Shown here one piece after another: positions 6,033-13,281 of a stretch of 13,940 nucleotides of DNA. The stretch's first letter is position 1; every line of letters starts with the position of its first letter. Origin of the DNA: an uncultured Collinsella sp. (GTDB lineage Bacteria > Actinomycetota > Coriobacteriia > Coriobacteriales > Coriobacteriaceae); assembly GCA_905204635.1 (NCBI GenBank), contig CAJLAN010000019.1, positions 1 to 13,940 on the forward strand, in the 5' to 3' direction. The position numbers and the translations under genes were made by a program. The notes under the pieces are model-generated. The model saw only the letters and a list, made by a program, of their open reading frames with translations, was not told the DNA's origin and made no database searches.

Positions 6033-7280
6033 ATGGGCGAAGGAGAGATGAGGGCTGGGGCCGCTCGTGTGGCCATCGATCTTGGGAACGTGTTGCCGTT
6101 CGACGGTTTCGACGAACTCCGTCATGAGGTCTTCGCCCGTGCCCTTATCATCGAGGGGACGGGGCGACGCGCCTGCGTCCTTTCGCTTGAGGTCACCTCG
6201 ATCGCTCCGGCTCTACTCGCCGATCTGCGTGAGGTTGTTGAGGATGCCGCCAATTGCAGCGGTGCTTATTCTTGGGTGGTTCCTACCCACACGTTTTCCA
6301 TGCCTCACGTCCGCACTTCCGGGCATCTTGCCGACGATGCTACCCGCAATTGCAACGAGCGCTATCGCGCAGCGCTCGTCGCTGCCGCCCGCACGGCTGT
6401 CGAGCGCGCTGTTGCGGGCATTCACTCTGCCACGCTCGCCACTGTGGAGGGCGAATGCCCCGTGAACGTTAATCGCGACATTGAGACGCCTGCCGGCTGG
6501 TGGTTGGGCTCGAATCCCAGGGGGTTTGCCGACCACACGATGCCCGTACTCGCCATAAGGGATGCCGGGGGCGAGTATGTTGCCGTGCTCGCGACGGCGG
6601 ACGTTCAGTCCTCCGTGCTCGACGGGTCGCGCGACTCCGAGGGGAGGCGCATGGCGAGCGGAGACCTCTTTGGTTTTGCCGCCATGTCACTCGAGCGCGA
6701 GCTGGGCGGCGTTGCCCTGTTGCTGCCAGGCGCCGCGGGCGACCAAGGTCCGGCGGAGCGCGCCATGAACGTCATGTTCGATGCGGCCGGCGTTAAGCAG
6801 ACGGTCGATGCCCATGAGGACGGATACCGCATGCTGCACCAGCAGGGGCAGGCCTTGGGCAATGCTTTGATCGAAGCCGCTCGCATGGCGCGTGAGGATG
6901 ACGCTACCGGCATTGATGCCCGCACGGTCGACGTTCTCCTGCCCGCTCAGACACGCGCCGATTTTCACTCTTTGGCTCCGCACCGAACGTATGAGTTTCA
7001 TGCCGCTGGCGAGCAGCGCACGAGGGTCTATCTGCTCCGGCTGGGAAACGTCGAGCTTGTCGGCGTACAACCCGAGGTCTCGAGTGCATTCGGCGCCACT
7101 GTGCGCGCCGCCCGGTCCGGCTCTGTGTTCTTTGCCACGCTCGTCAACGGCGGACAGAAGTACCTACCGGCTCCCGACGCGTACGAAAAAATCACCTATG
7201 AGGCTATGAACTCCGGTTTTGCCGCCGGATCCCATGAGCGCCTCGTCGAAATCATCATTGCCGCCTTGAATGCGGCGTGA
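6033..7280 (+). CDS. neutral-ceramidase-like (PF04734 N-terminal domain) hydrolase, divergent paralogue 1
   Basis: This 415-residue protein resembles the N-terminal catalytic domain of neutral/alkaline ceramidases, but lacks a signal peptide and the C-terminal domain. Landmarks are VVPTHTFSMPH at 82-92 (first zinc His as His86), CPVNVNRDIE at 142-151, LLPGAAGDQGP at 230-240, GVQPEVSSAFG at 344-354 (Glu348) and NGGQKYLPAPDAYEKITYE at 372-390 (Tyr377). The position of the second zinc His is Asp190 (LATADVQ), unlike the next gene, and the nucleophile-region Ser of true ceramidases is Ala in GAAGD. It is thus unlikely to be a standard ceramidase. ATG 6033 has AGAGGGGAG upstream; an ATG at 6048 is spaced too close to its site, and the frame open from 5901 overlaps the previous gene. 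It starts 26 bases after the amidohydrolase stop, so they are co-transcribed. Confidence 0.75.
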   Translation: MGEGEMRAGAARVAIDLGNVLPFDGFDELRHEVFARALIIEGTGRRACVLSLEVTSIAPALLADLREVVEDAANCSGAYSWVVPTHTFSMPHVRTSGHLADDATRNCNERYRAALVAAARTAVERAVAGIHSATLATVEGECPVNVNRDIETPAGWWLGSNPRGFADHTMPVLAIRDAGGEYVAVLATADVQSSVLDGSRDSEGRRMASGDLFGFAAMSLERELGGVALLLPGAAGDQGPAERAMNVMFDAAGVKQTVDAHEDGYRMLHQQGQALGNALIEAARMAREDDATGIDARTVDVLLPAQTRADFHSLAPHRTYEFHAAGEQRTRVYLLRLGNVELVGVQPEVSSAFGATVRAARSGSVFFATLVNGGQKYLPAPDAYEKITYEAMNSGFAAGSHERLVEIIIAALNAA

Positions 7281-7298
7281 CACAGAAGGAGAACGTGC

Positions 7299-8417
7299 AT
7301 GAACATTGGACACGCGCGCCGCAAAATTACCCCACAGGGCGACATCTACCTGATTGGCTACCGCAATCTTCCCAACCGTCTTGAACCTGCGACGGGCGTC
7401 CATGATGACGTCTTCGCCAACGCCATCCTCTTCCAGCAAGGCGAACGTGAAGTGTTTCTTTTTAATGCCGATGTCCTCGAGTTCGAGGAAAGCATGGCCG
7501 AGGAAGTCAAGACAATGCTCGCCGAGCGCTATGGAATCGACCGTGACTGCGTTTTGCTCTCGGCGACGCACGACCATACTTCAATCGTCGCTTACCACCG
7601 CAGCTGGTGGACGGGAAAATTCGACGAGAACTACTACCGCTGGTTCCTCGATACCATTTGCCAATGCTTTGAGGAGTGCCGCGCCAACGCACAGCCCGCG
7701 ATTTGTCGCTTGGGCAAGCAGGTCATCACCGGTTTCTACGACAACCGCATCATCCCAGGTGAACTCGCCGACAATGAGGTCATTGTCGTATCGTTCTTCG
7801 ATACCGAAGGCAAGCCATTTGCGGGCTTTGTGAACTGGGCGGTGCATTCCGCTTGCGTCGGACCCGACTGCACGGAGCTCACGAGCGAACTCGCCGGTCT
7901 TACCGGCAAAAAGCTCGCTCAGAGTCTTGGTTACTATCCGGCCATGGTCGTCGGTGCTGCTGGCGACTGTAGCGACCGCAATTTTCGCCAGGGACGCGGC
8001 ATTCCCGAGGTCGAGCGCGTTTCGACCGGTCTTGCCGAGGCGATTTCCCAGATCAAGCTCGATCGCGAGGTCGTTCTCGACCGCATCGAGCCTCAGACGT
8101 TCTATCACACCGTTGCCCATGACGACTTTTCGCTCACGCTTAAGTGTGCCGTCATCAGTTTGGGCGGCCTGCATCTCTTTGTGTTCCCGAGTGAGCTCGG
8201 CAGCGACTTGGGTATTCGCATGAAGCGCGAATGCCCGGTCGAGGGAATAGTTTGTGGTTACACCAACGGCTATTTCGAGTATTTCCTTCCGGCACGCGAG
8301 TACGGCCTCTCCTTTGAGACCGAGCGTACTCAGATTCCCCAGGGCGAACCGGAACGTCTGTGTGGCAAGTTCTGCCAGACGACGAGACTTCTCGGCGCAG
8401 CAGATTCGCGTTTGTAG
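7299..8417 (+). CDS. neutral-ceramidase-like (PF04734 N-terminal domain) hydrolase, paralogue 2
   Basis: This 372-residue cytosolic protein aligns over its length with the preceding gene and with the N-terminal domain of neutral ceramidases. It keeps all expected zinc ligands: LSATHDHTS at 88-95 (His91), NWAVHSACVGPD at 179-190 (His183), VFPSELGSD at 295-303 (Glu299) and NGYFEYFLPAREYG at 323-336 (Tyr328). The GAAGD stretch at 219-223 replaces the ceramidase nucleophile region. The start resembles family members (NIGHARRKITP). ATG 7299 has AGAAGGAG seven bases upstream and follows the previous stop by 18 bases. Catalysis is probably hydrolysis of an amide or ester in a small imported substrate, since the protein lacks any export signal; this is inferred. 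The C-terminal residues after GEPERL look plausible for the family, so I see no truncation. Confidence 0.8.
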   Translation: MNIGHARRKITPQGDIYLIGYRNLPNRLEPATGVHDDVFANAILFQQGEREVFLFNADVLEFEESMAEEVKTMLAERYGIDRDCVLLSATHDHTSIVAYHRSWWTGKFDENYYRWFLDTICQCFEECRANAQPAICRLGKQVITGFYDNRIIPGELADNEVIVVSFFDTEGKPFAGFVNWAVHSACVGPDCTELTSELAGLTGKKLAQSLGYYPAMVVGAAGDCSDRNFRQGRGIPEVERVSTGLAEAISQIKLDREVVLDRIEPQTFYHTVAHDDFSLTLKCAVISLGGLHLFVFPSELGSDLGIRMKRECPVEGIVCGYTNGYFEYFLPAREYGLSFETERTQIPQGEPERLCGKFCQTTRLLGAADSRL

Positions 8418-8610
8418 ACCTGATTGCGTGACATGGGCCAATGAGGCTCGCCGCCATGTGATCGGCATCTTCCATCTTCTCTGCCGTTTCGCATCCCGGG
8501 CGTACGTGCGTCCGCGGATTTCAAAGGGGGAAGCGGGTTCCTTGCCCTCCCACGTCGACTACGGAGGCATGAAATCGATGCTATACCCCGCTCAGAAAAA
8601 GGAGAATTCC
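8418..8610 (+). other. 193-base gap before the PTS gene
   Basis: I see no convincing gene, terminator or promoter here. The PTS frame is open through the gap, but its translation shows no protein-like character. In-frame ATGs at 8569 and 8578 follow a GGAGG at 8563-8567, but the ATG at 8611 fits the start of EIIB domains and has its own ribosome site. The gap is much longer than the 26 and 18 bases between the earlier genes, so it may hold an RNA processing site or an internal promoter I cannot recognise. Confidence 0.4.
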
Positions 8611-9999
8611 ATGAAATACCAGAAGCTTTGCGATGAAATCATCACAAAGGTCGGTGGTCGAGACAATGTGTTAGACGTGAGCCACTGCATTACGCGTCTC
8701 CGCTTCCACCTCAAGGATGAATCGCTCGCCCAGACCAATGAGCTTAAGGCGACGAAGGGCGTCGTTGACGTCATCCAGGCCGGCGGACAGTATCAGGTCG
8801 TGATTGGTGCCACTGTCGAGGCCGTCTACAACGACCTTGTTCAGATTGGCGGGTTCGACTCCAAACCCGCACTCGATATCGATGAAGGCGACGACGTCAA
8901 AAAGGGCGATCCATTCTCGCGTCTGCTGGCCATCATCTCCGAGATTCTGCAACCGGTTCTTGGCGTGCTTATGGCCGGTGGCTTTATCAAGTCGATGCTC
9001 GCGCTCTGCACGGTTGCCGGTTGGCTTGCCAAGGACAGCAATACGTATGTGACGCTCTCGGCAATCGGAGATTCGGTCTTCTATTACTTTCCGCTAATCA
9101 TTGGCTGGACGTCGGCCAAGAAGTTCGGACTTAAGCCCGTTATGGGAATGGCGCTCGGCGGTATCCTCGTCTACCCGACGCTCGTCGCCCTTATGGGCGG
9201 AGATCCGCTCTACACGCTCGGCGCCGGCACGGTCTTCGAGTCCAATGTCTACGGTGATATTTTTGGCATCCCGCTGATCATGCAGAATTACTCATCGACG
9301 ATTCTGCCTGCGATCTTTATCGTCTGGATTGCCTCCAAGGTGCACAAGGCCCTTTCTAACGCGCTGCCCGCGCTTGTGAGCTCGTTCTTCTCCAACATCC
9401 TAACGCTCCTCATTTGCGGCATCCTTGGCCTGCTTGTGGTCGGTCCGGTCATGACGGTCCTCTCCAACATCGTTGCCCAGATCATTCTGATGCTCATCAA
9501 CTTCCAACCCGCCATCGCCGGCTTTGTCATCGGCACGTTCTGGAGCCTGCTCGTCATGTTCGGCCTGCACTGGGGTATCATCCCGCTGTGGTTCCTCGAT
9601 GTCGCAACCTACGGCTATGACCTCATTAACCCGCTCGTGTATGCAGGCGGTTGTGCCATCGCCGGCGCTGTGCTTGGCATGATCATCCGAACCAAGGACT
9701 CCGAGGAAAATGCTGCCGTCAACATTCCCGCCCTTGTCTCTTCGATTTTCGGTGTCAACGAGCCTGCGCTTTACGCCATCTTGCTGCCGCGTAAGCGCCT
9801 TATGTGGGCAACCTTTATTTCCGCTGGTGTAGGCGGCGCCATTGCCGGCCTCATGGGTGCCAAGCTCTATGCCTTCGGTGCCTCCGGCCCGCTCGGTTTC
9901 CCGAGCTTTATTAACCCTGCCGGCATCGACACGGGTCGCTTTCGTTCTGGCTCTTGTCGCCGCTATGGTGATCGGTACCAAGAAGGACGAGGGCGGTAA
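8611..9999 (+). CDS. PTS glucose/beta-glucoside-type EIIBC permease, frameshifted near its 3' end
   Basis: This gene encodes a membrane permease of the phosphotransferase system, importing and phosphorylating a sugar or glycoside. Residues 1-80 are the EIIB domain with the phospho-accepting Cys26 in SHCITRLRFHLKD. From about residue 110 comes EIIC with many hydrophobic helices and the motifs FGLHWGIIPLWF, ATYGYDLINPL and GVNEPALYAILLPRKR. There is no EIIA domain, so a separate EIIA (Crr-like) must donate phosphate. ATG 8611 has AAAAAGGAG directly upstream. After codon 442 the frame shifts: the present frame ends in an unlikely Arg-rich tail (RFRSGSCRRYGDRYQ), while the +1-related frame gives a natural helix and tail (AFVLALVAAMVIGTKKDEGG) ending at 10024. 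This is either a sequence error, a recent mutation or a programmed shift. It is the last gene of the operon and the key to its substrate. Confidence 0.9.
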   Translation: MKYQKLCDEIITKVGGRDNVLDVSHCITRLRFHLKDESLAQTNELKATKGVVDVIQAGGQYQVVIGATVEAVYNDLVQIGGFDSKPALDIDEGDDVKKGDPFSRLLAIISEILQPVLGVLMAGGFIKSMLALCTVAGWLAKDSNTYVTLSAIGDSVFYYFPLIIGWTSAKKFGLKPVMGMALGGILVYPTLVALMGGDPLYTLGAGTVFESNVYGDIFGIPLIMQNYSSTILPAIFIVWIASKVHKALSNALPALVSSFFSNILTLLICGILGLLVVGPVMTVLSNIVAQIILMLINFQPAIAGFVIGTFWSLLVMFGLHWGIIPLWFLDVATYGYDLINPLVYAGGCAIAGAVLGMIIRTKDSEENAAVNIPALVSSIFGVNEPALYAILLPRKRLMWATFISAGVGGAIAGLMGAKLYAFGASGPLGFPSFINPAGIDTGRFRSGSCRRYGDRYQEGRGR

Positions 10000-10024
10000 G
10001 GCACTCAACATCTCGGTGGACTAG
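9931..10024 (+). other. frameshift site and out-of-frame true C-terminus of the PTS permease
   Basis: The reading frame is expected to change at ACGGGTCGCT (9931-9940): GCT at 9938 opens the frame that encodes a final transmembrane-like helix and the tail GGKALNISVD, stopping with TAG at 10022-10024. Loss of a GT dinucleotide from an ancestral GGTGTCGCT, giving Thr-Gly-Val-Ala-Phe, would explain it, as would one inserted base. No slippery heptamer is evident, so programmed shifting is less likely. Confidence 0.75.
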
Positions 10025-10044
10025 TCTTTCTGCGCACTTTGATT

Positions 10045-10085
10045 AAATATGCCTCGGACGGCGACGTGCCGCCCGAGGCATATTT
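10045..10085. terminator. hairpin terminator between convergent PTS and LysR genes
   Basis: A 13-base-pair perfect stem has arms at 10045-10057 and 10073-10085 (AAATATGCCTCGG and its complement). It is extended past one mismatch by CGGC/GCCG around the loop GACGT. The arms end in A- and T-runs, so the hairpin can work on both strands: it follows the PTS stop by 20 bases and the LysR stop by about 62. Confidence 0.85.
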
Positions 10086-10147
10086 GTGTTTTGTGCCGCT
10101 GTCATCGTGTTTGCGGACACAGGTCTGCGGTTGTGGAGCAGCGGGGA

Positions 10148-11062
10148 TTATGACGGGCGTGCCACGGTGGAAGACGTACGGTCGCCCTGCAGGAGCTGAC
10201 GGTAGGGGAGGAAGCCGATGAACGAGACGACCGCCTGCGAGTGCGCGGCGTTCCGCTTGAGGTAGAGCCTGACCTCGGAGGTCGCCGCGGGCTCAAGCGG
10301 CACCAGGGCTACCTTTCCGCTGGCAAGCGATTCCGCCGGCTTGCGCATGAGGAATGAGACACCGGCGCCGCGTGCGACAAGAGAGATGATGTTCTCGGCT
10401 CGTTTGCCGGTGAACGTAACACGTGGGCCAAATCCAGCTTCGCGGCAAATGGAAAGGACGAGCTCGCTTACGAACGAGCCTTGGGGAAGCATGAGGAAAT
10501 TCTCGTCGATAAGGTCGTCTATCTCGACGGTGTCACGTTCGGCGAGTGGATGGTCGAGCGGAAGGAGCCGGTCGGTCGTAAAGGGAATCTTTTTGAACTC
10601 CGGCTCGATGGCGCCGCTGTCACGGATGAAGGCCAGGTCAATGTCCTCGTGTAGGAGCATGCGCTTGAGTGTGTCGCCCTCGCCCTCGATGAGCTCGACA
10701 GAATATGAGGGGTTCGCCTGCTGAAAATCGATGACGGCGTCCGTAATCCCATAAGGGGCCATAATGGGGATAGAACCTACGGTGAGGTGCTCGAGCGGCT
10801 CACCTGCACCTATTTGAATGGCGGCAAGATAGCGATGCTGAAGCGTCGCAATTTTTTGCGCATAGGGGAGGAGCGCTTCACCTTGCGCGGTGAGTGTTAC
10901 GTGGCGCTGGCTTCGATCGATGAGCTTGCAGCCGAGTTCGTGCTCCATTGCCATGATGTGCTTGGAGAGGGCTGATTGCGACATGAAAAGCAGTTCCGCC
11001 GCATCAAGAAACGTGCGTGACTGCGCTAAGATGGCGAATTCGCCAAAGCGGCTGATATCCAT
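10148..11062 (-). CDS. LysR-family transcriptional regulator, candidate controller of the PTS operon
   Basis: This gene encodes a 304-residue LysR-type regulator. The helix-turn-helix covers about residues 17-50 (TFLDAAELLFMSQSALSKHI, then MEHELGCKLIDR). The effector-binding domain begins near residue 91 (LEHLTVGSIPIMAPYGITDAV) and is of usual length. ATG 11062 has GGAGG seven bases upstream within the small palindrome GGAGGCCTCC. It is convergent with the PTS gene and shares a terminator with it. The peptide deformylase gene ends only 36 bases upstream on the same strand, so the two may be co-transcribed. The promoter of the PTS operon carries a T-N11-A inverted repeat in the activator position, and this is the only nearby LysR gene not already paired with a divergent target, so control of that operon is plausible but unproven. 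Confidence 0.92.
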   Translation of the reverse strand: MDISRFGEFAILAQSRTFLDAAELLFMSQSALSKHIMAMEHELGCKLIDRSQRHVTLTAQGEALLPYAQKIATLQHRYLAAIQIGAGEPLEHLTVGSIPIMAPYGITDAVIDFQQANPSYSVELIEGEGDTLKRMLLHEDIDLAFIRDSGAIEPEFKKIPFTTDRLLPLDHPLAERDTVEIDDLIDENFLMLPQGSFVSELVLSICREAGFGPRVTFTGKRAENIISLVARGAGVSFLMRKPAESLASGKVALVPLEPAATSEVRLYLKRNAAHSQAVVSFIGFLPYRQLLQGDRTSSTVARPS

Positions 11063-11098
11063 AGGGAGGCCTCCGGTACCCTCATTTTGGCGGGTGGC

Positions 11099-11509
11099 CT
11101 AAACCACGACGCCGTTGCAGTGGTCGATTTCGTGCTGGATGATTTCGGCGGTGTAGCCCGAGAAGTTTTTGATGCGGTGAACGAAGTTCTCGTCCAAATA
11201 CTCCACCTTAATGCGACGATAGCGGGTACAGGGACGCTCGCCGATCAGCGAGAGGCATCCTTCGCTCGTCTGATAGGCATTGACCTGCTCAAGAATTTGA
11301 GGGTTGTACATCAGGAGTGTCCTGTTGCCGTCCTTTACGCAGATGATGCGTTTGCGCACGCCGATCATGTTGGCGGCGAGGCCCACGCACTCGCGCTCAT
11401 GCTCGTGGAGTGTATCCAGGAGATCCTGCCCGGTTGCGGCATCGTCGGGTCCCGCGTCTTCGGAAGGCAGACGCAAAAAGAACTCGGATTTCATGATGGG
11501 TTTAATCAT
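11099..11509 (-). CDS. def: short divergent peptide deformylase
   Basis: This 136-residue protein belongs to the peptide deformylase family, metal-dependent enzymes that remove the formyl group from nascent chains. The three motifs are present: CVGLAANMIG at 41-50 (motif 1), EGCLS at 83-87 with metal ligand Cys85, and QHEIDH at 125-130 with ligands His126 and His130 and catalytic Glu127. In motif 1 the usual Gln of AANQIG is Met48 and the first Gly is Cys41, matching the short AANMIG subgroup I recall from Firmicutes and Actinobacteria. Standard bacterial deformylases are about 30 residues longer. ATG 11509 has GAGGAG six bases upstream. The downstream LysR gene follows by 36 bases. It may be a secondary deformylase alongside a normal copy elsewhere; activity on formyl-Met peptides is likely but its specificity is uncertain. 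Confidence 0.88.
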   Translation of the reverse strand: MIKPIMKSEFFLRLPSEDAGPDDAATGQDLLDTLHEHERECVGLAANMIGVRKRIICVKDGNRTLLMYNPQILEQVNAYQTSEGCLSLIGERPCTRYRRIKVEYLDENFVHRIKNFSGYTAEIIQHEIDHCNGVVV

Positions 11510-11608
11510 GGCGGGCTCCTCATGTCTTATGCTTTCGTGGACTTTTAATAATAGCGCGGAAGGAAAGCTGTGCGTCCGCGTTACAATCTTTCGACGTTGG
11601 ACCATGTT

Positions 11609-11667
11609 GCCAGATTCGTCGTGTACGGCGTCTGGCGTAAGTCTAGGGCTCATTTTCGCCCTGGACT
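11609..11667 (+). promoter_or_regulatory. two tandem hairpins in the leader of the MFS exporter gene
   Basis: The first hairpin pairs GCCAGA (11609-11614) with TCTGGC (11631-11636). The second pairs AGTCTAGGGC (11640-11649) with GCCCTGGACT (11658-11667), ten pairs including one G-U, around the loop TCATTTTC. Neither is followed by a T-run long enough for a standard terminator. They may shape a regulated leader for the exporter, which starts 46 bases later. No clear promoter was found upstream. Confidence 0.4.
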
Positions 11668-11713
11668 GTTCCTCTGGGGCGATGCGACTGTCGTTCCAAG
11701 AGGAAGGAAATGC

Positions 11714-13129
11714 ATGGGGAGCAAATCTCAGCAACAAGTTCAAGTAACGCCATCGGCCACTGCGGCGATTCTCGTCGTAATGTATATTGCAGCCTTTGTT
11801 GCCGCGTTTAACGAGAACATCATTAACGTGGCGTTGCACGACATTATGGCAGCCTTTTCGGTGAGTGCCACCACGGCACAGTGGCTCGTCTCGGGCTACA
11901 TGATCGTGACGTCGATCTTTACGGCCATCATGGCCTTCCTGTCCGGCCGTTTCTCGACGCGTAAACTGCTGTTTTTCGCATGCGGATGCATGGTCGCCGG
12001 CGAAATCCTGTGCCTGGTCGCTCCGTCGTTTAGCGTTTTGCTGCCAAGCCGTATTTTGCAGGCTGCGGGATCGGGCATCTTGTTCCCGCTCATGATGAAC
12101 GTGGTGTTGTCTTGCGCCCCGCGCGAGAAGCTCGGTCTGTATCTGAGCCTGGGCGGTGCCTGCATTACGCTGGGGCCGGCGTTTGGACCTGTGATCAGCG
12201 GTCTTATGTGCACGTTGTTTGGCTGGAGGGCGGTGTTCGTAGTGCCGCTGGTGGGCGGCATTGTGGTCGCTGCGGCGGGCGTAAAGCTTGTTCAGAATGT
12301 CGGAGAGCGCTCGAACGCCACGCTTGATATTCTGTCGGTTGTTTTGCTCGCTGCCGGCATTACGGCATTTGTGTATTCCGTAGGCGAGTTCTCGACCAAT
12401 CTGATTGCCGGCATCGTGACGCTCTTCGCCGCCCTTGTGCTGCTCGGCCTGTTTGCGGCCCGCCAGCTCAAACTTGAGCATCCGGTGCTTAACGTGCGTC
12501 CCATGGCGAGCGTTCGCTTTTGGCCTGCGTGCCTGCTTGTGGTGGTGTCGATGATGACGACGTTCTCGATGAGTGTTTTGTTGCCGCTCTATTTTGAAGG
12601 TGCCTACGGCATGACCGCACTTGTTGCGGGCCTGCTCATTTTGCCGGCGATTGCCTGCAACGCCGTGACCTCGATTGTGGGCGGACGCGTGATGGACGCC
12701 CGTGGCGCATGGCCGCTGTTGCCGGTCGGCTTTGCCCTGATTGCCGTGGGGCAGACTGCAATCTCGATGACGGCGGCAAGCATGAACATCGGCGTCGTCG
12801 TGGCGCTGACCGTTGTGGTGTATGCCGGAGTCGGTTTGGTGCTGAGCCCCTCGCAAACGGCCGGCTTGGAGACGCTGCCTGCCGCTGAACATCCTCACGG
12901 AACGGCATTGCTTAACACGTGGAATATGATTGCCGCGTCGTTTGGCCCGTCGCTGTTTATCGGTCTGCTCTCGAGTTCTGCGGCGACCGCCGGCACCGCT
13001 GGCGCTGCGACGGACGTTGCCCAGGCGATTGGATTTGCAGCTGCCGTGCGTGTGGCGGCTGTAATTGCCGTGGTCGGGTTCGTGGCGTCGCTGGTGTACG
13101 CTCGTCGCGAGTCACACATGTCGCATTAA
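11714..13129 (+). CDS. DHA2-type (EmrB/QacA-like) MFS multidrug exporter
   Basis: This gene encodes a 471-residue, very hydrophobic membrane protein of the major facilitator superfamily, in the 14-helix DHA2 group of drug:H+ antiporters. Signs are the acidic first helix AAFVAAFNENIINVALHDIM, the degenerate motif A region SGRFSTRKLLFF, the motif C-like LGPAFGPVISG in helix 5, GWRAVFVVPL after it, and a second half ending with NTWNMIAASFGPSLF. ATG 11714 is preceded by AGGAAGGA. The same frame is open 48 codons further up to a GTG at 11570, which also has a GGAAGG six bases before it, but that extension lacks family resemblance. The gene is divergent from the deformylase across a 204-base gap with leader hairpins. 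Substrate unknown; drug or metabolite export is the family role. No terminator is obvious after the stop. Confidence 0.9.
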   Translation: MGSKSQQQVQVTPSATAAILVVMYIAAFVAAFNENIINVALHDIMAAFSVSATTAQWLVSGYMIVTSIFTAIMAFLSGRFSTRKLLFFACGCMVAGEILCLVAPSFSVLLPSRILQAAGSGILFPLMMNVVLSCAPREKLGLYLSLGGACITLGPAFGPVISGLMCTLFGWRAVFVVPLVGGIVVAAAGVKLVQNVGERSNATLDILSVVLLAAGITAFVYSVGEFSTNLIAGIVTLFAALVLLGLFAARQLKLEHPVLNVRPMASVRFWPACLLVVVSMMTTFSMSVLLPLYFEGAYGMTALVAGLLILPAIACNAVTSIVGGRVMDARGAWPLLPVGFALIAVGQTAISMTAASMNIGVVVALTVVVYAGVGLVLSPSQTAGLETLPAAEHPHGTALLNTWNMIAASFGPSLFIGLLSSSAATAGTAGAATDVAQAIGFAAAVRVAAVIAVVGFVASLVYARRESHMSH

Positions 13130-13213
13130 TGTGTGCACATAGATTCTGCAGCTAGATTGGATGGCGACACCATAAACTAATGGACGTTTTGCCGAGAGGC
13201 ATGAATGTTTAAA

Positions 13214-13249
13214 GCGCAAAGAGTGCGCGACGGGCCCCGCGAATGGGGC
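13214..13249 (+). other. small hairpins in the leader of the last gene
   Basis: GCGCA/TGCGC (13214-13228) and GCCCC/GGGGC (13234-13249) form two 5-base-pair stems about 30 to 70 bases before the start at 13282. The rest of the 152-base gap after the MFS gene shows no clear promoter or terminator. Stems this short may be chance in GC-rich DNA. Confidence 0.25.
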
Positions 13250-13281
13250 GATGATGCCCGAGAGGGCCAAGAAGGAGTCTC

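Noticed and set aside
8254..8610. Upstream extension of the PTS frame
   Set aside because: It overlaps the preceding hydrolase gene, encodes no EII-like sequence, and the EIIB domain starts naturally at 8611.
11510..12898. Long minus-strand extension of the deformylase frame (599 codons) opposite the MFS gene
   Set aside because: The extension is His/Arg/Gln-rich shadow sequence. The deformylase begins at 11509 with a good ribosome site and normal N-terminus.
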